Positions 15,958 to 24,993 of a stretch of 64,000 bases of DNA are shown here, one piece after another (within the stretch, counting starts at the first letter, position 1; the number at the start of each line of letters is the position of its first letter). The DNA is from UBA4742 sp037138595 (GTDB lineage Bacteria > Actinomycetota > Acidimicrobiia > Acidimicrobiales > Acidimicrobilacustridaceae): the NCBI GenBank assembly GCA_037138595.1, contig JBAXIB010000003.1, positions 62,001-126,000 of the forward strand. The letters run 5' to 3'. A model generated the notes under the pieces. That model saw only the letters and a program-made list of their open reading frames with translations, was not told where the DNA came from and ran no database searches. Position numbers and translations under genes: made by a program.

Positions 15958-16995
15958 TTACCGATCGCGAATCACAGCCGGCGAATGGCGAAAAAACTGC
16001 TCGACATCGCGCTCGTATTGATACGAGGGTGCAGTCGAGCCAATGGTGTCGCGCAATCGGCTCGCCTCAATGTAGGCCTTCACCGTTCCAGCCGAGGTGT
16101 AGTTATACCGAAACCCCGCCTCTTTCAGGCGTCGATTGTCAATGCCGCGTCCGTAGCGCAGCAGGTCGAGTAGTTCGGCCGGGAGCGGAACGCCGATTTG
16201 CCGCAGCGGCCACGTAGCGAGTCCCGTAGCTAGCGGTGGAAGCGGAATTGTGCGCTTTCCGCAGAGGTGGGCAACTTCGCTCCAAGGCAACAGGCCATCG
16301 CCAGCGACGTTGAAGATGCCGGGGAGTTCGCGTTCGAGCACAAAAAGGATCGAACGGACGACGTCATCTTCATGCACAAATTGGAATCGCGGGTCGAAGC
16401 CAAAGATCGATGGAACGACGGGTAATTCGAGCGCGCGACTTATTGGCGTGACGATGTCGGGGCCTAGCACATTAGAAAAGCGCAGCAAGGATACGTTGAC
16501 ATGTGGGTTGTCTTCGGCAAAGTCATGGACGTAGTTCTCGACGCTTTCGAGGCTTCGTTCGACGCGGTTACGCGCCGGATGGGTCCGAGGAGTGTGTTCG
16601 CTGAACCATGCGGGATCTTCCATGGCCGTGCCATAGACGTAACTCGATGATTTGACGACGACATCGCGCACCGTGCTACCTGGCGCGGACGCCGCCGCAA
16701 AGAGATTCATGGTGCCAATGACATTGATCTCGTGCATTGTCCGTGCGCGAGTTTGGGTTGAGTCGATTATGAGGAACGTGTGGACGATGGTGTCAACTTT
16801 GGTCGCCTGCACAATCCGACTCAGGATTGAGTAGTTCTCATCGCTTCGCACGTATTCGGTTCGTTCAAGTTCGACGGTCGGCTCATGGGCATCAAGCCCG
16901 ACGATGACGTCGACCGAGTCGTCCTTTTCGAGTGCTTGAGCCACGAGTCCGCCCCAAAATGAAGCCAGCCCTGTGATGAGTACGCGACGTCCCAT
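15958..16995 (-). CDS. NAD-dependent epimerase/dehydratase family protein (extended SDR)
   Basis: 345 residues. A Rossmann start GRRVLITGLASFWGGLVA carries the TGxxxxxG cofactor loop, and LLRFSNVLGPDI plus FQFVHEDDVVRSI match nucleotide-sugar epimerases of the extended SDR family. Around the expected catalytic tyrosine the sequence is VVVKSSSYVYGTAMEDP and a standard YxxxK was not found, so the reaction is uncertain. The ATG at 16995 is chosen because the Rossmann strand follows at once; an upstream ATG lies within the next gene. Mycobacteria also place a galE-like gene beside an acyltransferase gene. Confidence 0.87.
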   Translation of the reverse strand: MGRRVLITGLASFWGGLVAQALEKDDSVDVIVGLDAHEPTVELERTEYVRSDENYSILSRIVQATKVDTIVHTFLIIDSTQTRARTMHEINVIGTMNLFAAASAPGSTVRDVVVKSSSYVYGTAMEDPAWFSEHTPRTHPARNRVERSLESVENYVHDFAEDNPHVNVSLLRFSNVLGPDIVTPISRALELPVVPSIFGFDPRFQFVHEDDVVRSILFVLERELPGIFNVAGDGLLPWSEVAHLCGKRTIPLPPLATGLATWPLRQIGVPLPAELLDLLRYGRGIDNRRLKEAGFRYNYTSAGTVKAYIEASRLRDTIGSTAPSYQYERDVEQFFRHSPAVIRDR

Positions 16996-17008
16996 GGTTG
17001 ATGCCTCT

Positions 17009-17941
17009 TCAGCCGAACCACACCGAGCGGCGGGTGCGCACCATGTCGTAGAGCTCATGTTGAATCACGTCTCGGATGTGCTCGGAAGCATCCATGATTC
17101 GACTTTTTGAGTATCGCTCTTGACCAGTGGGAACATCGAAATAGATCGGGTCCAACACGCGGAGTTTGAACTTGGCCGGGAAATACGCGATTGATCCCAA
17201 TACCGGACCAAAGACCAATTGATTTGCCGTGATTGGAAAATACGGAAGTTTCAATGCTTTGGCCAACGATGCTGACTTCCAGACAATCGGCATTGACTCT
17301 TCGGCACCGACAACCGCGATAGGAATGATTGGCACACCAGATCGCATGGCGATCTCGACGTATCCGCCGCGACCGAATCGGCGCAGCCGGTAGCGCTCGC
17401 CAACCGGTTTGCCTGGTCCTTTGCTCCCTTCCGGGAACACGAGAACGAGTTGCTGCTGTTCGCGCAGGAGCCGGTAGGCATTATCGGGATGGGCGACGAC
17501 GCCGCCAAGTCGTGACCAAAACGTGCCAACGAGTGGCACAGACTTAAACAAATGATCAGCGAGTCCGTAACACGGTCGGCCAAGTTCGGTTTCGACCCCG
17601 TGCATAATGACTGGAGCATCACTGGGAATCGCACCGGCATGATTGGCGACCAGCAACGCGCCACCCTCTTTGGGTATGTTTTCGAGGCCCTCCCATTCAA
17701 CGCGGAACCATCGGCGATAGACGGGATCAAACGCGGTGCGAGCGATTTCTCGCATGTGTTCTGAGCGTCCCCACTCGTCGACGTCACTCATGCGAGGATC
17801 ATCCAATCGCGTCTCGACGACCCCTCGCATGGGCACCATCGAAAGCGCAGATCCGGCCGTTTGGACCTCAATGATGTTGTCCGTTGAAGCCTTGGAATCG
17901 GCCCCACCGTGTTCGTGGCTGGTCGTCGGTGGCTGAGCCAT
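17009..17941 (-). CDS. Lysophospholipid acyltransferase family protein
   Basis: 310 residues of the PlsC-like glycerolipid acyltransferase family, expected at the inner face of the membrane. The acceptor motif appears as VANHAGAIPSDAPV, an actinobacterial variant with His and Asp six residues apart instead of four, and the second motif is VFPEGSKGPGK. A ~60-residue polar N-terminal region precedes the domain. It lies 13 bases upstream of the epimerase-like gene on the same strand, so the two are probably one operon. The fatty acid and acceptor are unknown. Confidence 0.88.
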   Translation of the reverse strand: MAQPPTTSHEHGGADSKASTDNIIEVQTAGSALSMVPMRGVVETRLDDPRMSDVDEWGRSEHMREIARTAFDPVYRRWFRVEWEGLENIPKEGGALLVANHAGAIPSDAPVIMHGVETELGRPCYGLADHLFKSVPLVGTFWSRLGGVVAHPDNAYRLLREQQQLVLVFPEGSKGPGKPVGERYRLRRFGRGGYVEIAMRSGVPIIPIAVVGAEESMPIVWKSASLAKALKLPYFPITANQLVFGPVLGSIAYFPAKFKLRVLDPIYFDVPTGQERYSKSRIMDASEHIRDVIQHELYDMVRTRRSVWFG

Positions 17942-18006
17942 GGCGATGATGCTAAGTCATCGGCACCAGTGATTCCTCAGTGACTTCCGCCACGCCATTT
18001 CGTGGC

Positions 18007-18987
18007 CTACGGATCGAACGATTCAGGGTCATCGCCGGCAAGGTAGGACTGGCCCACATCGCACGTGTCGGCGACTGGACACCACCGGCAACTTGGTCCC
18101 GATCGGCGGCTGGCATCGTCAGTCGATGTTCGGAGTTCGACCATGCGCGTTATGCCATCAATGGTTCGGGCCAGCGCGGCACGCAAGTGGCCCTCGGTGA
18201 CCGCTTCGGGGTGCGCTTCGGCATTTTCGAGGTAGTAACTCGCTACGAGCCGCGGTGGCGTTCCGATCCTTAATGTTTCGAGCAGTGCATAAAAGCGTAG
18301 GTCGTCGATGTGACTCATCGCGAAGCCACCGGTCTTGAAATCGATCAGTACTTTTCCGGCGGTCGTGCCATCGGCAACCCCAAGCGCGAGGTCGGTCTTT
18401 CCTGACAGCACGATCTTTCCGGCGAAAAGTTCAACTCGAATTTTGCCTTCGAGCACTGGTCGCCACGTCGATTTGAGCGGAGGGAAGCATTCGAAGAACG
18501 TGGTGACCCGCTCGACGGCTCGGCCGCGTAACTCGGCTCGATCGATGTCGCCACACGTCCGCAACCAGTCGCCCAATCCGTCGTTGCTTTGCGAAAGTCG
18601 AGCGATTGTTTCGTCGACCAGATTTGCGGGAACTGGTTGTCCACTCCAGTTGACGCCAAGTTCTATAGCTTTGTGGGCAACGGTGCCGCGCGCTGTTGGG
18701 ACTGTCCATTCGAATTGTGCATGTTCATCGGCGAGGTAGCGCACCTCGCAGCTGTGGACTTGCGCGAGTTTGTGCTTGCTCACGAAGAGTTGGTCTCGTT
18801 CAGCAAATGTTGCGACGACCGGTTCGAGTGCGTCCTCAAGGCTCGCCCGCAATTCATGGCGAAGGCCCGCGTCGAATTGGGGACGTTCGCTTCCACTCGA
18901 ACCGAGGAGGTCGACGACCGTTTGTTGGGCGGGGTTGAGGGCCGAGCTCGGGGTCGACGCTGGTTGTTCTGAAGAGGGAGACACCAA
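18007..18987 (-). CDS. RecB-like PD-(D/E)XK nuclease with Fe-S type cysteines
   Basis: 326 residues. The nuclease core shows GTVAHKAIE (His105), GKTDLAL (Asp199) and VLIDFKTGG (Asp216, Lys218), the PD-(D/E)XK pattern of RecB/AddB/Cas4-like exonucleases. Four cysteines in the order Cys80 ... Cys300-x2-Cys303-x5-Cys309 match the iron-sulfur clasp of AddB/Cas4-type proteins. There is no helicase domain and no cas gene nearby, so it is a free-standing member of the family, common in actinobacteria. A role in DNA end processing is inferred. Confidence 0.88.
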   Translation of the reverse strand: MVSPSSEQPASTPSSALNPAQQTVVDLLGSSGSERPQFDAGLRHELRASLEDALEPVVATFAERDQLFVSKHKLAQVHSCEVRYLADEHAQFEWTVPTARGTVAHKAIELGVNWSGQPVPANLVDETIARLSQSNDGLGDWLRTCGDIDRAELRGRAVERVTTFFECFPPLKSTWRPVLEGKIRVELFAGKIVLSGKTDLALGVADGTTAGKVLIDFKTGGFAMSHIDDLRFYALLETLRIGTPPRLVASYYLENAEAHPEAVTEGHLRAALARTIDGITRMVELRTSTDDASRRSGPSCRWCPVADTCDVGQSYLAGDDPESFDP

Positions 18988-19081
18988 CGGTCACCCTAGA
19001 TCGGCTTGACCGACGACGTCTCCTAGTCGAGCGCCACCAGTCGATCACGCACCGAGCGGCGTCATCGGCTGAACTGCTGCG

Positions 19082-19951
19082 ATGCCCGAAGGTCATACCA
19101 TTCACCGACTCGCCCGTGACTTACGTCGTGATCTCGCCGGTCAAGTTGTCGCGGTGACATCGCCGCAAGGGCGATTCTCGGGCGGCGCAAGCCAGATAGA
19201 TGGATTCAGGCTGTTGTCAGCTGAGGCGTATGGAAAACATTTGCTGATCGACTTCGAACCGCCGGCACCGGACGGCGTTCTTCACATTCATCTCGGATTG
19301 TTTGGTCGGTTCACGCGATTCGCTGATGGCGCACCAAGTCGATCTGAGAAATCCTCAATCGCCAATGAAGTTTCCGGAGCATCGTCGGTGCGACTGCGGC
19401 TCGCGGCGGCGGGATGGGCGTGGCAACTTTCAGGACCGACTGTTTGTGCGTTCGTCAATGATCAGGAATTGCGAAAACTCCGCGATCGATTGGGTCCGGA
19501 CCCGCTGCGCTCCAATGCTGATCCTGCGCTATTCGTTGCTTCGGTGCGAGCATCGAGACGCGCCATTGGCGCGTTGTTGTTGGACCAGTCAATTGTCGCG
19601 GGGATCGGCAATGTCTACCGAAGTGAGTTGTGCTACCGATTGAGACTCGATCCACGAACACCGGGCAATGAGCTGTCCGCTGACGAAGTGCGATGGTTGT
19701 GGGACGACGCGGTCGCACTGCTGACTATTGGTGTGCGGCTTGGACGCATCGTGACCGTGGATGCCGTGGGCGACAGATCGACGAAGGGGAGTGGTCGCCG
19801 TCGGAACACGGTGGCTGACCTACCAGCCGGAAAGCGTGTATCGGTCTATCGACGCGATCACTGTTTGGGATGTGGGGCCGAGGTTGAACGATTCGACCTA
19901 GGCAATCGATGGGCGTATGTGTGCCCGGTTGAACAGCCGTCGCAATCGTGA
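19082..19951 (+). CDS. Fpg/Nei family DNA glycosylase (endonuclease VIII type)
   Basis: 289 residues. The N-terminus MPEGHTIHRLARDL provides the catalytic Pro2 and Glu3 of the Nei group, Lys52 (AEAYGKHLL) fits the beta-turn lysine, and DQSIVAGIGNVYRSELCYR is the helix-two-turn-helix. It removes oxidised bases and nicks the strand. The C-terminal zinc finger is Cys261-x2-Cys264-x16-Cys281-x2-Glu284: the fourth zinc ligand is Glu instead of Cys. It is divergent from the RecB-like nuclease. Confidence 0.93.
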   Translation: MPEGHTIHRLARDLRRDLAGQVVAVTSPQGRFSGGASQIDGFRLLSAEAYGKHLLIDFEPPAPDGVLHIHLGLFGRFTRFADGAPSRSEKSSIANEVSGASSVRLRLAAAGWAWQLSGPTVCAFVNDQELRKLRDRLGPDPLRSNADPALFVASVRASRRAIGALLLDQSIVAGIGNVYRSELCYRLRLDPRTPGNELSADEVRWLWDDAVALLTIGVRLGRIVTVDAVGDRSTKGSGRRRNTVADLPAGKRVSVYRRDHCLGCGAEVERFDLGNRWAYVCPVEQPSQS

Positions 19952-20004
19952 GCAAGTAACGAACCTGGGAGCGCTGTCATACCCCCTGATCATGATGGTG
20001 AGCG

Positions 20005-20313
20005 ATGGAAGCCACGTCTGTTCGATTCGCATCTGCCGCCCGCACTATTGGTCATGCCGCCCGCACCCTCGGCTTGCGCGTGCCCGGGTATAGGAGTCCT
20101 CCAAGAATTACTGGCGTGGAGCGCTCAGTGAGGCGCCGTTCCGACGGTGGATCCACCGTCTCAGTGCGACTGCGTGGTCGTCCGTGGCTAGCAGTTTTGG
20201 GCGACATGGTCGAAGGTGTCGTGGTCACCAATGACCTGACCGGGGCAGCGGCAGACCGGGCACGGGGCGCGTTGTGGGGAGCCATCGAGACCGATGAGGT
20301 GCGCGCGGCGTGA
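20005..20313 (+). CDS. Conserved small protein of unknown function
   Basis: 102 residues, soluble, no known domain. It has an Ala/Arg-rich helical start (SVRFASAARTIGHAARTLGLRVPGYRSPPR), an SVRRRSDGGSTVSVRLRGRPW segment and a C-terminal helix with VTNDLTGAAADRARGALWGAI. The composition and codon use look like neighbouring real genes, and the sequence resembles uncharacterised acidimicrobial proteins I have seen described only as hypothetical. ATG 20005 is the first in frame. Function unknown. Confidence 0.72.
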   Translation: MEATSVRFASAARTIGHAARTLGLRVPGYRSPPRITGVERSVRRRSDGGSTVSVRLRGRPWLAVLGDMVEGVVVTNDLTGAAADRARGALWGAIETDEVRAA

Positions 20314-20352
20314 TCGCTGATCGCGGCCTGAGGCGTAGAACTCGTCGCGTAG

Positions 20353-21825
20353 TTAGAAGTTTTCGCTGTTGTACCGCTTGATGGCCGCGTCGATTTGCGA
20401 TTGGGCCTGGGTGGTGGCGTTTTGGAGGTCCATGCCGTTGAACATCATCTGGTCTTGGGCCTCCCCGATTGCTGTTCGGAATTCGTCATAGGGCCCGATG
20501 AGCGGACCGGGGAAGCTTGGATCGATCTGTTTGACCTGGTCGTAGGCGATTTTTAGCCACCGACCCGACAACGATGCGTCGAAAAAAGCCTGAGACTGAG
20601 GGAGCGAAGCGGCGGCATCGAGATACGGAAGGTAGGAGCCTCCGATGAGCATCTGCGCTTGAGACTCGGGCGAGTTCATGAACTTGGCGAAATCCCACGA
20701 AGCCGCCTGCACTTCGGGTGTACCGGTATTGGTCATGTACCACGCGGCCCCACCCATCTGTGTGCGATTTCCTGCACTGTCATCGATGCCCGGAAAAACT
20801 GACGCTCCGATATCAAGCGTGTCATCAGGTTTGGGTTGATCGAGTCCAGCGATCCCGGTGCCGTTTCCTTGCAAGAATGATTCGACTGATGTGGCGGCCG
20901 ATGACGAGTCCACCAGCATCGACGCCTGCTGGTTTGCCATTGCAAGGTATTGGTTGATCTGTCCTTCGGTCGCGGGTACCGCCTGCATCAATCCGTCGGA
21001 TTTCATGTCGGTAAACCATTGCCATAGTCCAATGAGTGGATCGTTACCGGTGATGTTGCCGGCATCGGTTTTGGCACCGCCGCGCCCATTGTCGTTGTTG
21101 ACGAGTGTTGCGCGAGCGCCGGTCATCCAAAACTCGGTCTTCCACGATGACATTTCCTGCACGAGTGGGTGTTCGACGCCGGCGGAGGCTTTAAGCTTCT
21201 GCGCCGCATCACGCACTTCGGCAAGGGTCTGAGGCGGATGGTTTGGATCGAGCCCTGCTTTCCGAAACTGTCCTTTGTTGAAGTACAACAGGACGTTTCC
21301 GAGATTGGCTGAAACGGGCCACAACACGCCGTTGATGGTGTAGTAGTTGCGGGCGACTTGGAGAAACGGACTCATGTCGTAGTTGTCGGCGTTGATGCAC
21401 GCTTGAGCGGGCATGATGACGTTCGAATCGGCCAGCGTTTGAGTCGCGGTGTCATCAAACATCACCAAGCCGGGTAGCTGTTTGCTTGGCACCGCCGATT
21501 GAAATTTGCGCATCAATTCGGGGTACGAGGTGCCCTGCGCTTCGAGATGCACCTTCACTTTGGATTGTGACGCGTTGTAGACGTTGGCAAGTTCTTGCAT
21601 CGTCGACAACGACTTGGCTTGTTGGGTATGCCACACCACTAGATCAATCGGACCGGCGGTACCGTCGAGTGCTTGAATCGGACAGACCGGAAGGGCGCTA
21701 TCGAAACCTGGCGCGCTGGTTGATTTTGCTGCGGTCCCGCAGGCAGCTAAGGCAATGACGGCGACGATCATGAGCATGGTGCGACGCGCATGTCGAGCGC
21801 GCTGGCGATTCGGGAGATTCGACAT
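20353..21825 (-). CDS. Extracellular sugar-binding lipoprotein of an ABC transporter
   Basis: 490 residues. A signal peptide with lipobox LAAC (Cys29) marks a lipoprotein on the outer face of the membrane. The mature part is a type 1 solute-binding protein of the MalE/UgpB class: VVWHTQQ...LANVYNASQSKVKV, SYPELMRKFQSAVPS, YFNKGQFRKAGLDPNHPPQTL, and GGAAWYMTNTGTPEVQAASWDFAKFMNSPESQA. ATG 21825 is chosen because AGGAG lies six bases before it; an earlier ATG at 21942 overlaps the tRNA gene. No permease or ATPase gene is adjacent, so it must work with components encoded elsewhere. Confidence 0.93.
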   Translation of the reverse strand: MSNLPNRQRARHARRTMLMIVAVIALAACGTAAKSTSAPGFDSALPVCPIQALDGTAGPIDLVVWHTQQAKSLSTMQELANVYNASQSKVKVHLEAQGTSYPELMRKFQSAVPSKQLPGLVMFDDTATQTLADSNVIMPAQACINADNYDMSPFLQVARNYYTINGVLWPVSANLGNVLLYFNKGQFRKAGLDPNHPPQTLAEVRDAAQKLKASAGVEHPLVQEMSSWKTEFWMTGARATLVNNDNGRGGAKTDAGNITGNDPLIGLWQWFTDMKSDGLMQAVPATEGQINQYLAMANQQASMLVDSSSAATSVESFLQGNGTGIAGLDQPKPDDTLDIGASVFPGIDDSAGNRTQMGGAAWYMTNTGTPEVQAASWDFAKFMNSPESQAQMLIGGSYLPYLDAAASLPQSQAFFDASLSGRWLKIAYDQVKQIDPSFPGPLIGPYDEFRTAIGEAQDQMMFNGMDLQNATTQAQSQIDAAIKRYNSENF

Positions 21826-21917
21826 GGACAGCTCCTCTGATGGTGTTTTTGGGGGGTGGGGAACAGCAGGCTCGAGTGATTGACGGGACTTGCCCGGTTC
21901 AGTCGAGTTCAGATTTG

Positions 21918-22003
21918 TGCCCGGGGTGGGACTCGAACCCACATGCCACTTTCGCGGCTGGGAGGTTTAAGCCCCCTGCGTCTGCCAATTCCGCCACCCG
22001 GGC
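21918..22003 (-). tRNA. tRNA-Leu (anticodon UAA)
   Basis: The complementary strand reads as a type II tRNA of 86 bases: acceptor stem GCCCGGG/CCCGGGC plus discriminator A, D-arm with AATTGGCAGAC, anticodon stem GGGGG/CTCCC with loop CTTAAAC (anticodon UAA at the centre), a long variable arm, and T-arm GTGGGTTCGAGTCCCAC. The long variable arm and UAA anticodon identify leucine. The 3' CCA is not encoded (CAA follows the discriminator), so it needs CCA-adding enzyme. Confidence 0.95.
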
Positions 22004-22083
22004 GGGCAGGCCCACGCTACGCCGGTTCTTAGGAGTTGTTGAATTTTCCAAATTCGAGCGCAGTTGCCGACATCACTCGCTTA

Positions 22084-22103
22084 CCTACCGACCGGTCGGT
22101 AGG
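22084..22103. promoter_or_regulatory. Perfect 20-bp palindrome, TetR-type operator upstream of desaturase
   Basis: The sequence CCTACCGACCGGTCGGTAGG is a perfect palindrome ending eight bases before the desaturase ATG. Its core ACCGACCGGTCGGT is typical of operators bound by TetR-family repressors in actinobacteria. Its position would block transcription start or ribosome access when occupied. No TetR gene is in the window. Confidence 0.7.
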
Positions 22104-22111
22104 CTACGGAG

Positions 22112-23329
22112 ATGACCGTGATTGATGGTGAGGCCAACGAATCTCCGGTGGCCGACGACGCAAACCTGCCGCAGAGTACCGAAGCCGATCCGAGAGCCGA
22201 GACTGACGCCTTGAGCACGACGACTGCTGCTGGCTCACTGCTACCAGTGATCCGAATCATCCCGAAGTCAGCCTATGAAAACCCGACTGCGAAGGGTTTG
22301 GCATTTTTCGCTCGCGACCTTGTGGTCTACGGGTTGATCATCTGGGCGCTTACCGCGACTGATAACCCACTGCTCTTGGTTCCGTTGTGGTTGTTATCGT
22401 TTCTCGCCATTTCGGCACTGTTCATCATCGGCCATGACGCAGCGCACGAAGCGCTATTCAAAAGTCGCCGTCTCAACTCGGTGGTCGGCCATGTTGCGTT
22501 CTTGCCGTCGTGGCATGTCTACGCCGCGTGGGTGTTGGGCCACAATCGAATCCATCACGGCCATACGGTGCGCGAGGGAATGGACTTCGTGTGGCATCCC
22601 GTGACGCCCGAACAGTATGACGCGATGAATCGATTCGGGCGTTTGCGACACAAGTTGGAATGGTCGTGGATCGGACCTGGCGCGTACTACCTGCGCGAAA
22701 TCTGGCTCAACAAAATGATCACCTTTGACCCGCCCGCAAAATGGGCCAAGTCAATCCGTCGCGACATCATCTTCATGTTTTCGTTCGTCGGTTTGGCGCT
22801 CATCCTTGGCGGTTTGTTCGGTTGGGCAACCTATGGATCTGTGGTCGGTGTGGTTTGGATGGATCTGAAAATCTTGGTGATCCCATTTCTGGGATTCAAC
22901 TTCGTGATCGGTTCTGTCGTTCACGTGCACCACATTCAGCCGGATATTCGTTGGTACCCACGCCGAGAATGGACCAAATTTCACGGTCAAGTTGAGGGCA
23001 CCACCATTTTGCGAGCGTCGTGGGCTCTCGATCTTTTTTTCCATTCGATCATGATCCATGTTCCTCACCACGTTGATATGCGGATTCCCTTCTACGGTCT
23101 TAAGCCGGCGGCAGAAGCAATCAAGACGGCATTCCCGGATGTTGTCCATGATGAGAAGCTTCGCTTCCTCGACTTCGTTGCCAATTCGCGCCAGTGCAAG
23201 CTGTATGACTTTGAAAACGGCGAGTGGATGACCTACCAGGCTGCCGCCGAAATGCTGGCGCGGACTGTCGATGGCAATGATTCGCTGCTCGAACGCAAGC
23301 GATTCTCGCGGGGAACGCTGGTCAACTAG
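22112..23329 (+). CDS. Membrane fatty acid desaturase
   Basis: 405 residues. Membrane di-iron desaturase with three histidine boxes: GHDAAHE (His108, His112), HNRIHH (144-149) and HVPHH (316-320), plus HVHH at 271-274. Hydrophobic segments lie near 65-105 and 215-270. Such enzymes put a double bond into acyl chains of lipids or CoA/ACP esters, using electrons from a ferredoxin-type partner. The first ~45 residues are polar and poorly conserved, so the true start could be later. An operator-like palindrome sits directly upstream, which suggests tight transcriptional control. Confidence 0.92.
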   Translation: MTVIDGEANESPVADDANLPQSTEADPRAETDALSTTTAAGSLLPVIRIIPKSAYENPTAKGLAFFARDLVVYGLIIWALTATDNPLLLVPLWLLSFLAISALFIIGHDAAHEALFKSRRLNSVVGHVAFLPSWHVYAAWVLGHNRIHHGHTVREGMDFVWHPVTPEQYDAMNRFGRLRHKLEWSWIGPGAYYLREIWLNKMITFDPPAKWAKSIRRDIIFMFSFVGLALILGGLFGWATYGSVVGVVWMDLKILVIPFLGFNFVIGSVVHVHHIQPDIRWYPRREWTKFHGQVEGTTILRASWALDLFFHSIMIHVPHHVDMRIPFYGLKPAAEAIKTAFPDVVHDEKLRFLDFVANSRQCKLYDFENGEWMTYQAAAEMLARTVDGNDSLLERKRFSRGTLVN

Positions 23330-23539
23330 TTCGCGCGGGCCTGACCCGTAGTTATTGAGCAACAATTTGACTGCTAGCGCTATGGCGTGACCGAGTTCGT
23401 GTCGAGTGGTCAGGTACCATTTCGTTGCACGCTTGGCGGCAGGGGAGCGGGTGTTTCCGAATTGGCTTAGGAGCGCATCATTACTTCCCCGATCGATGTA
23501 ATACCAACCGAGGTCAATGAGTCAGCGGGAGCTAAAGGC

Positions 23540-24832
23540 ATGCCGCCAGCGACTTTGGTTGAGCTTGTCGGGCCACCGGCTCATTCCTCGGCAAAATCGG
23601 GTGCGAAGAGCGGTCGCCGGGGCGGCGCTATCGAACCTCGACCCACGAGGACGAGCAGCGTGCACAAAGGGCGCGGCCGGCGCCGACTGTTGGTAGTCGT
23701 GTTGGCGCTGGTTGCGCTGGCAATCGTTCCGATAATTTCGCTGGTGGGCGCGTTGCGGGAGCCGGGAAACCTCACTGCGTCTGAACGTTCGGTCGAGTGG
23801 ATGCGTGATCACAATCTCGGCCCGGTTGTCAACCAAGTTGAACACTGGTGGTTTATCAATCATCAGGCCAAAGTTGGTGGCGAACCTGACCACGGCCTTG
23901 CTATTGGTGGTCTGCCGACCCAACAAGCCAGTGAATCTGATACCAGCAGCGCTGCGGCATCGACTGGGCTTCCTCGCATCATTGAGACCCCCAAACCGGT
24001 TGACGTATCGGTACCTGACGGTTTGACCCCACTTCCATTTGAAGGGGTGTGGCAGCCAGTCGGACCACAAGTCGACGGATCGCCAACCATGTATGCGACC
24101 CAAGTTCGTCCCGACTCGGTTCACACCAGTGTGTTGGACGGACTCGTATGGCTTGACCCAAAACTGGTGCGGTTTGAGTTGCATCCGGGACTCAAGGAGC
24201 CGGGCGGTTCGTTCTTGACTCCGCCGCAGGTTCCGGTCGACCAGCGTCTAGCGCTTGTAGCGGCATTTAACAGTGGATTTCGATTGAAAGATGGAAACGG
24301 CGGTGTCTACCTCGAAGGCAAGACTGTCGCGCCGTTACGACCGGGTGCAGCATCGTTCGTGATTCTCGATAATGGCGAAGCGACAGTCGGCGCCTGGGAT
24401 CGCGATGTGTCGATGCAGCCAAATGTGGTCAGCGTGCGACAGAATTTGGTGCTGATTGTTGACGGTGGACAACCGGTGGCCGGTCTCAACAACAATGTCA
24501 ACGGCAACTGGGGTGGAACGGTTGGCAACACCGTGCTGGTGTGGCGATCAGCGGTCTGTGTCGACGCCAACGGCGGAATCATTTATGGGTACGGCAATGG
24601 CCTTGGTGCATTGTCTCTGGCCGAGCTGATGACGCGGGCAGGCTGCGAACGGGCCATGGAACTCGATATCAACCCGGCGTGGACGACATTTAACTTTTAT
24701 GTCCCACTGGTGCCGGGGGATCCAACCTCGGTAGTTGGCACAAAGCTGTTGCCGGACCAGTCGAAATCGGCATCGCGCTACTTGTCGGATGAGGCTCGCG
24801 ATTTCTTTGCGGTCTTTAGTCGTCTGCCGTAA
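23540..24832 (+). CDS. Membrane-anchored phosphodiester glycosidase-like protein (copy 1)
   Basis: 430 residues. A polar, basic N-terminus (1-48) leads into one membrane helix (about 49-71), then a Ser/Thr/Pro linker and a C-terminal DUF2233/NAGPA-type domain (about 215-425) with AAFNSGFRLKDGNGGVYLEGKT, the NSGF motif family, and a closing block CVDANGGIIYGYGNGLGALSLAELMTRAGCERAMELDIN. Related domains cleave N-acetylglucosamine-1-phosphodiesters. The active domain should face outside. GGGAG about 10 bases upstream supports ATG 23540. It is followed by a close paralogue, so it is one of a tandem duplicate pair. Confidence 0.85.
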   Translation: MPPATLVELVGPPAHSSAKSGAKSGRRGGAIEPRPTRTSSVHKGRGRRRLLVVVLALVALAIVPIISLVGALREPGNLTASERSVEWMRDHNLGPVVNQVEHWWFINHQAKVGGEPDHGLAIGGLPTQQASESDTSSAAASTGLPRIIETPKPVDVSVPDGLTPLPFEGVWQPVGPQVDGSPTMYATQVRPDSVHTSVLDGLVWLDPKLVRFELHPGLKEPGGSFLTPPQVPVDQRLALVAAFNSGFRLKDGNGGVYLEGKTVAPLRPGAASFVILDNGEATVGAWDRDVSMQPNVVSVRQNLVLIVDGGQPVAGLNNNVNGNWGGTVGNTVLVWRSAVCVDANGGIIYGYGNGLGALSLAELMTRAGCERAMELDINPAWTTFNFYVPLVPGDPTSVVGTKLLPDQSKSASRYLSDEARDFFAVFSRLP

Positions 24833-24993
24833 TTCGACCGATGTTCTCCCGCGCCGAAAACCGCATCACTGTCGGTTATCGTATGGCTTGTTCGTCCGAC
24901 TGACGATGGCCGCATCCGGTTGTAGCAGCTGAGGAGTCACCAATCTCACCCCCCATTGAGACCCATACGGACTATGACTCGTCAAGTCCATTG

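Noticed and set aside
22751..23365. 204-codon open frame on the minus strand
   Set aside because: Antisense to the desaturase and without family motifs.
23522..24184. 220-codon open frame on the minus strand
   Set aside because: Antisense to the phosphodiester-glycosidase-like gene; low-complexity and unlike any protein.
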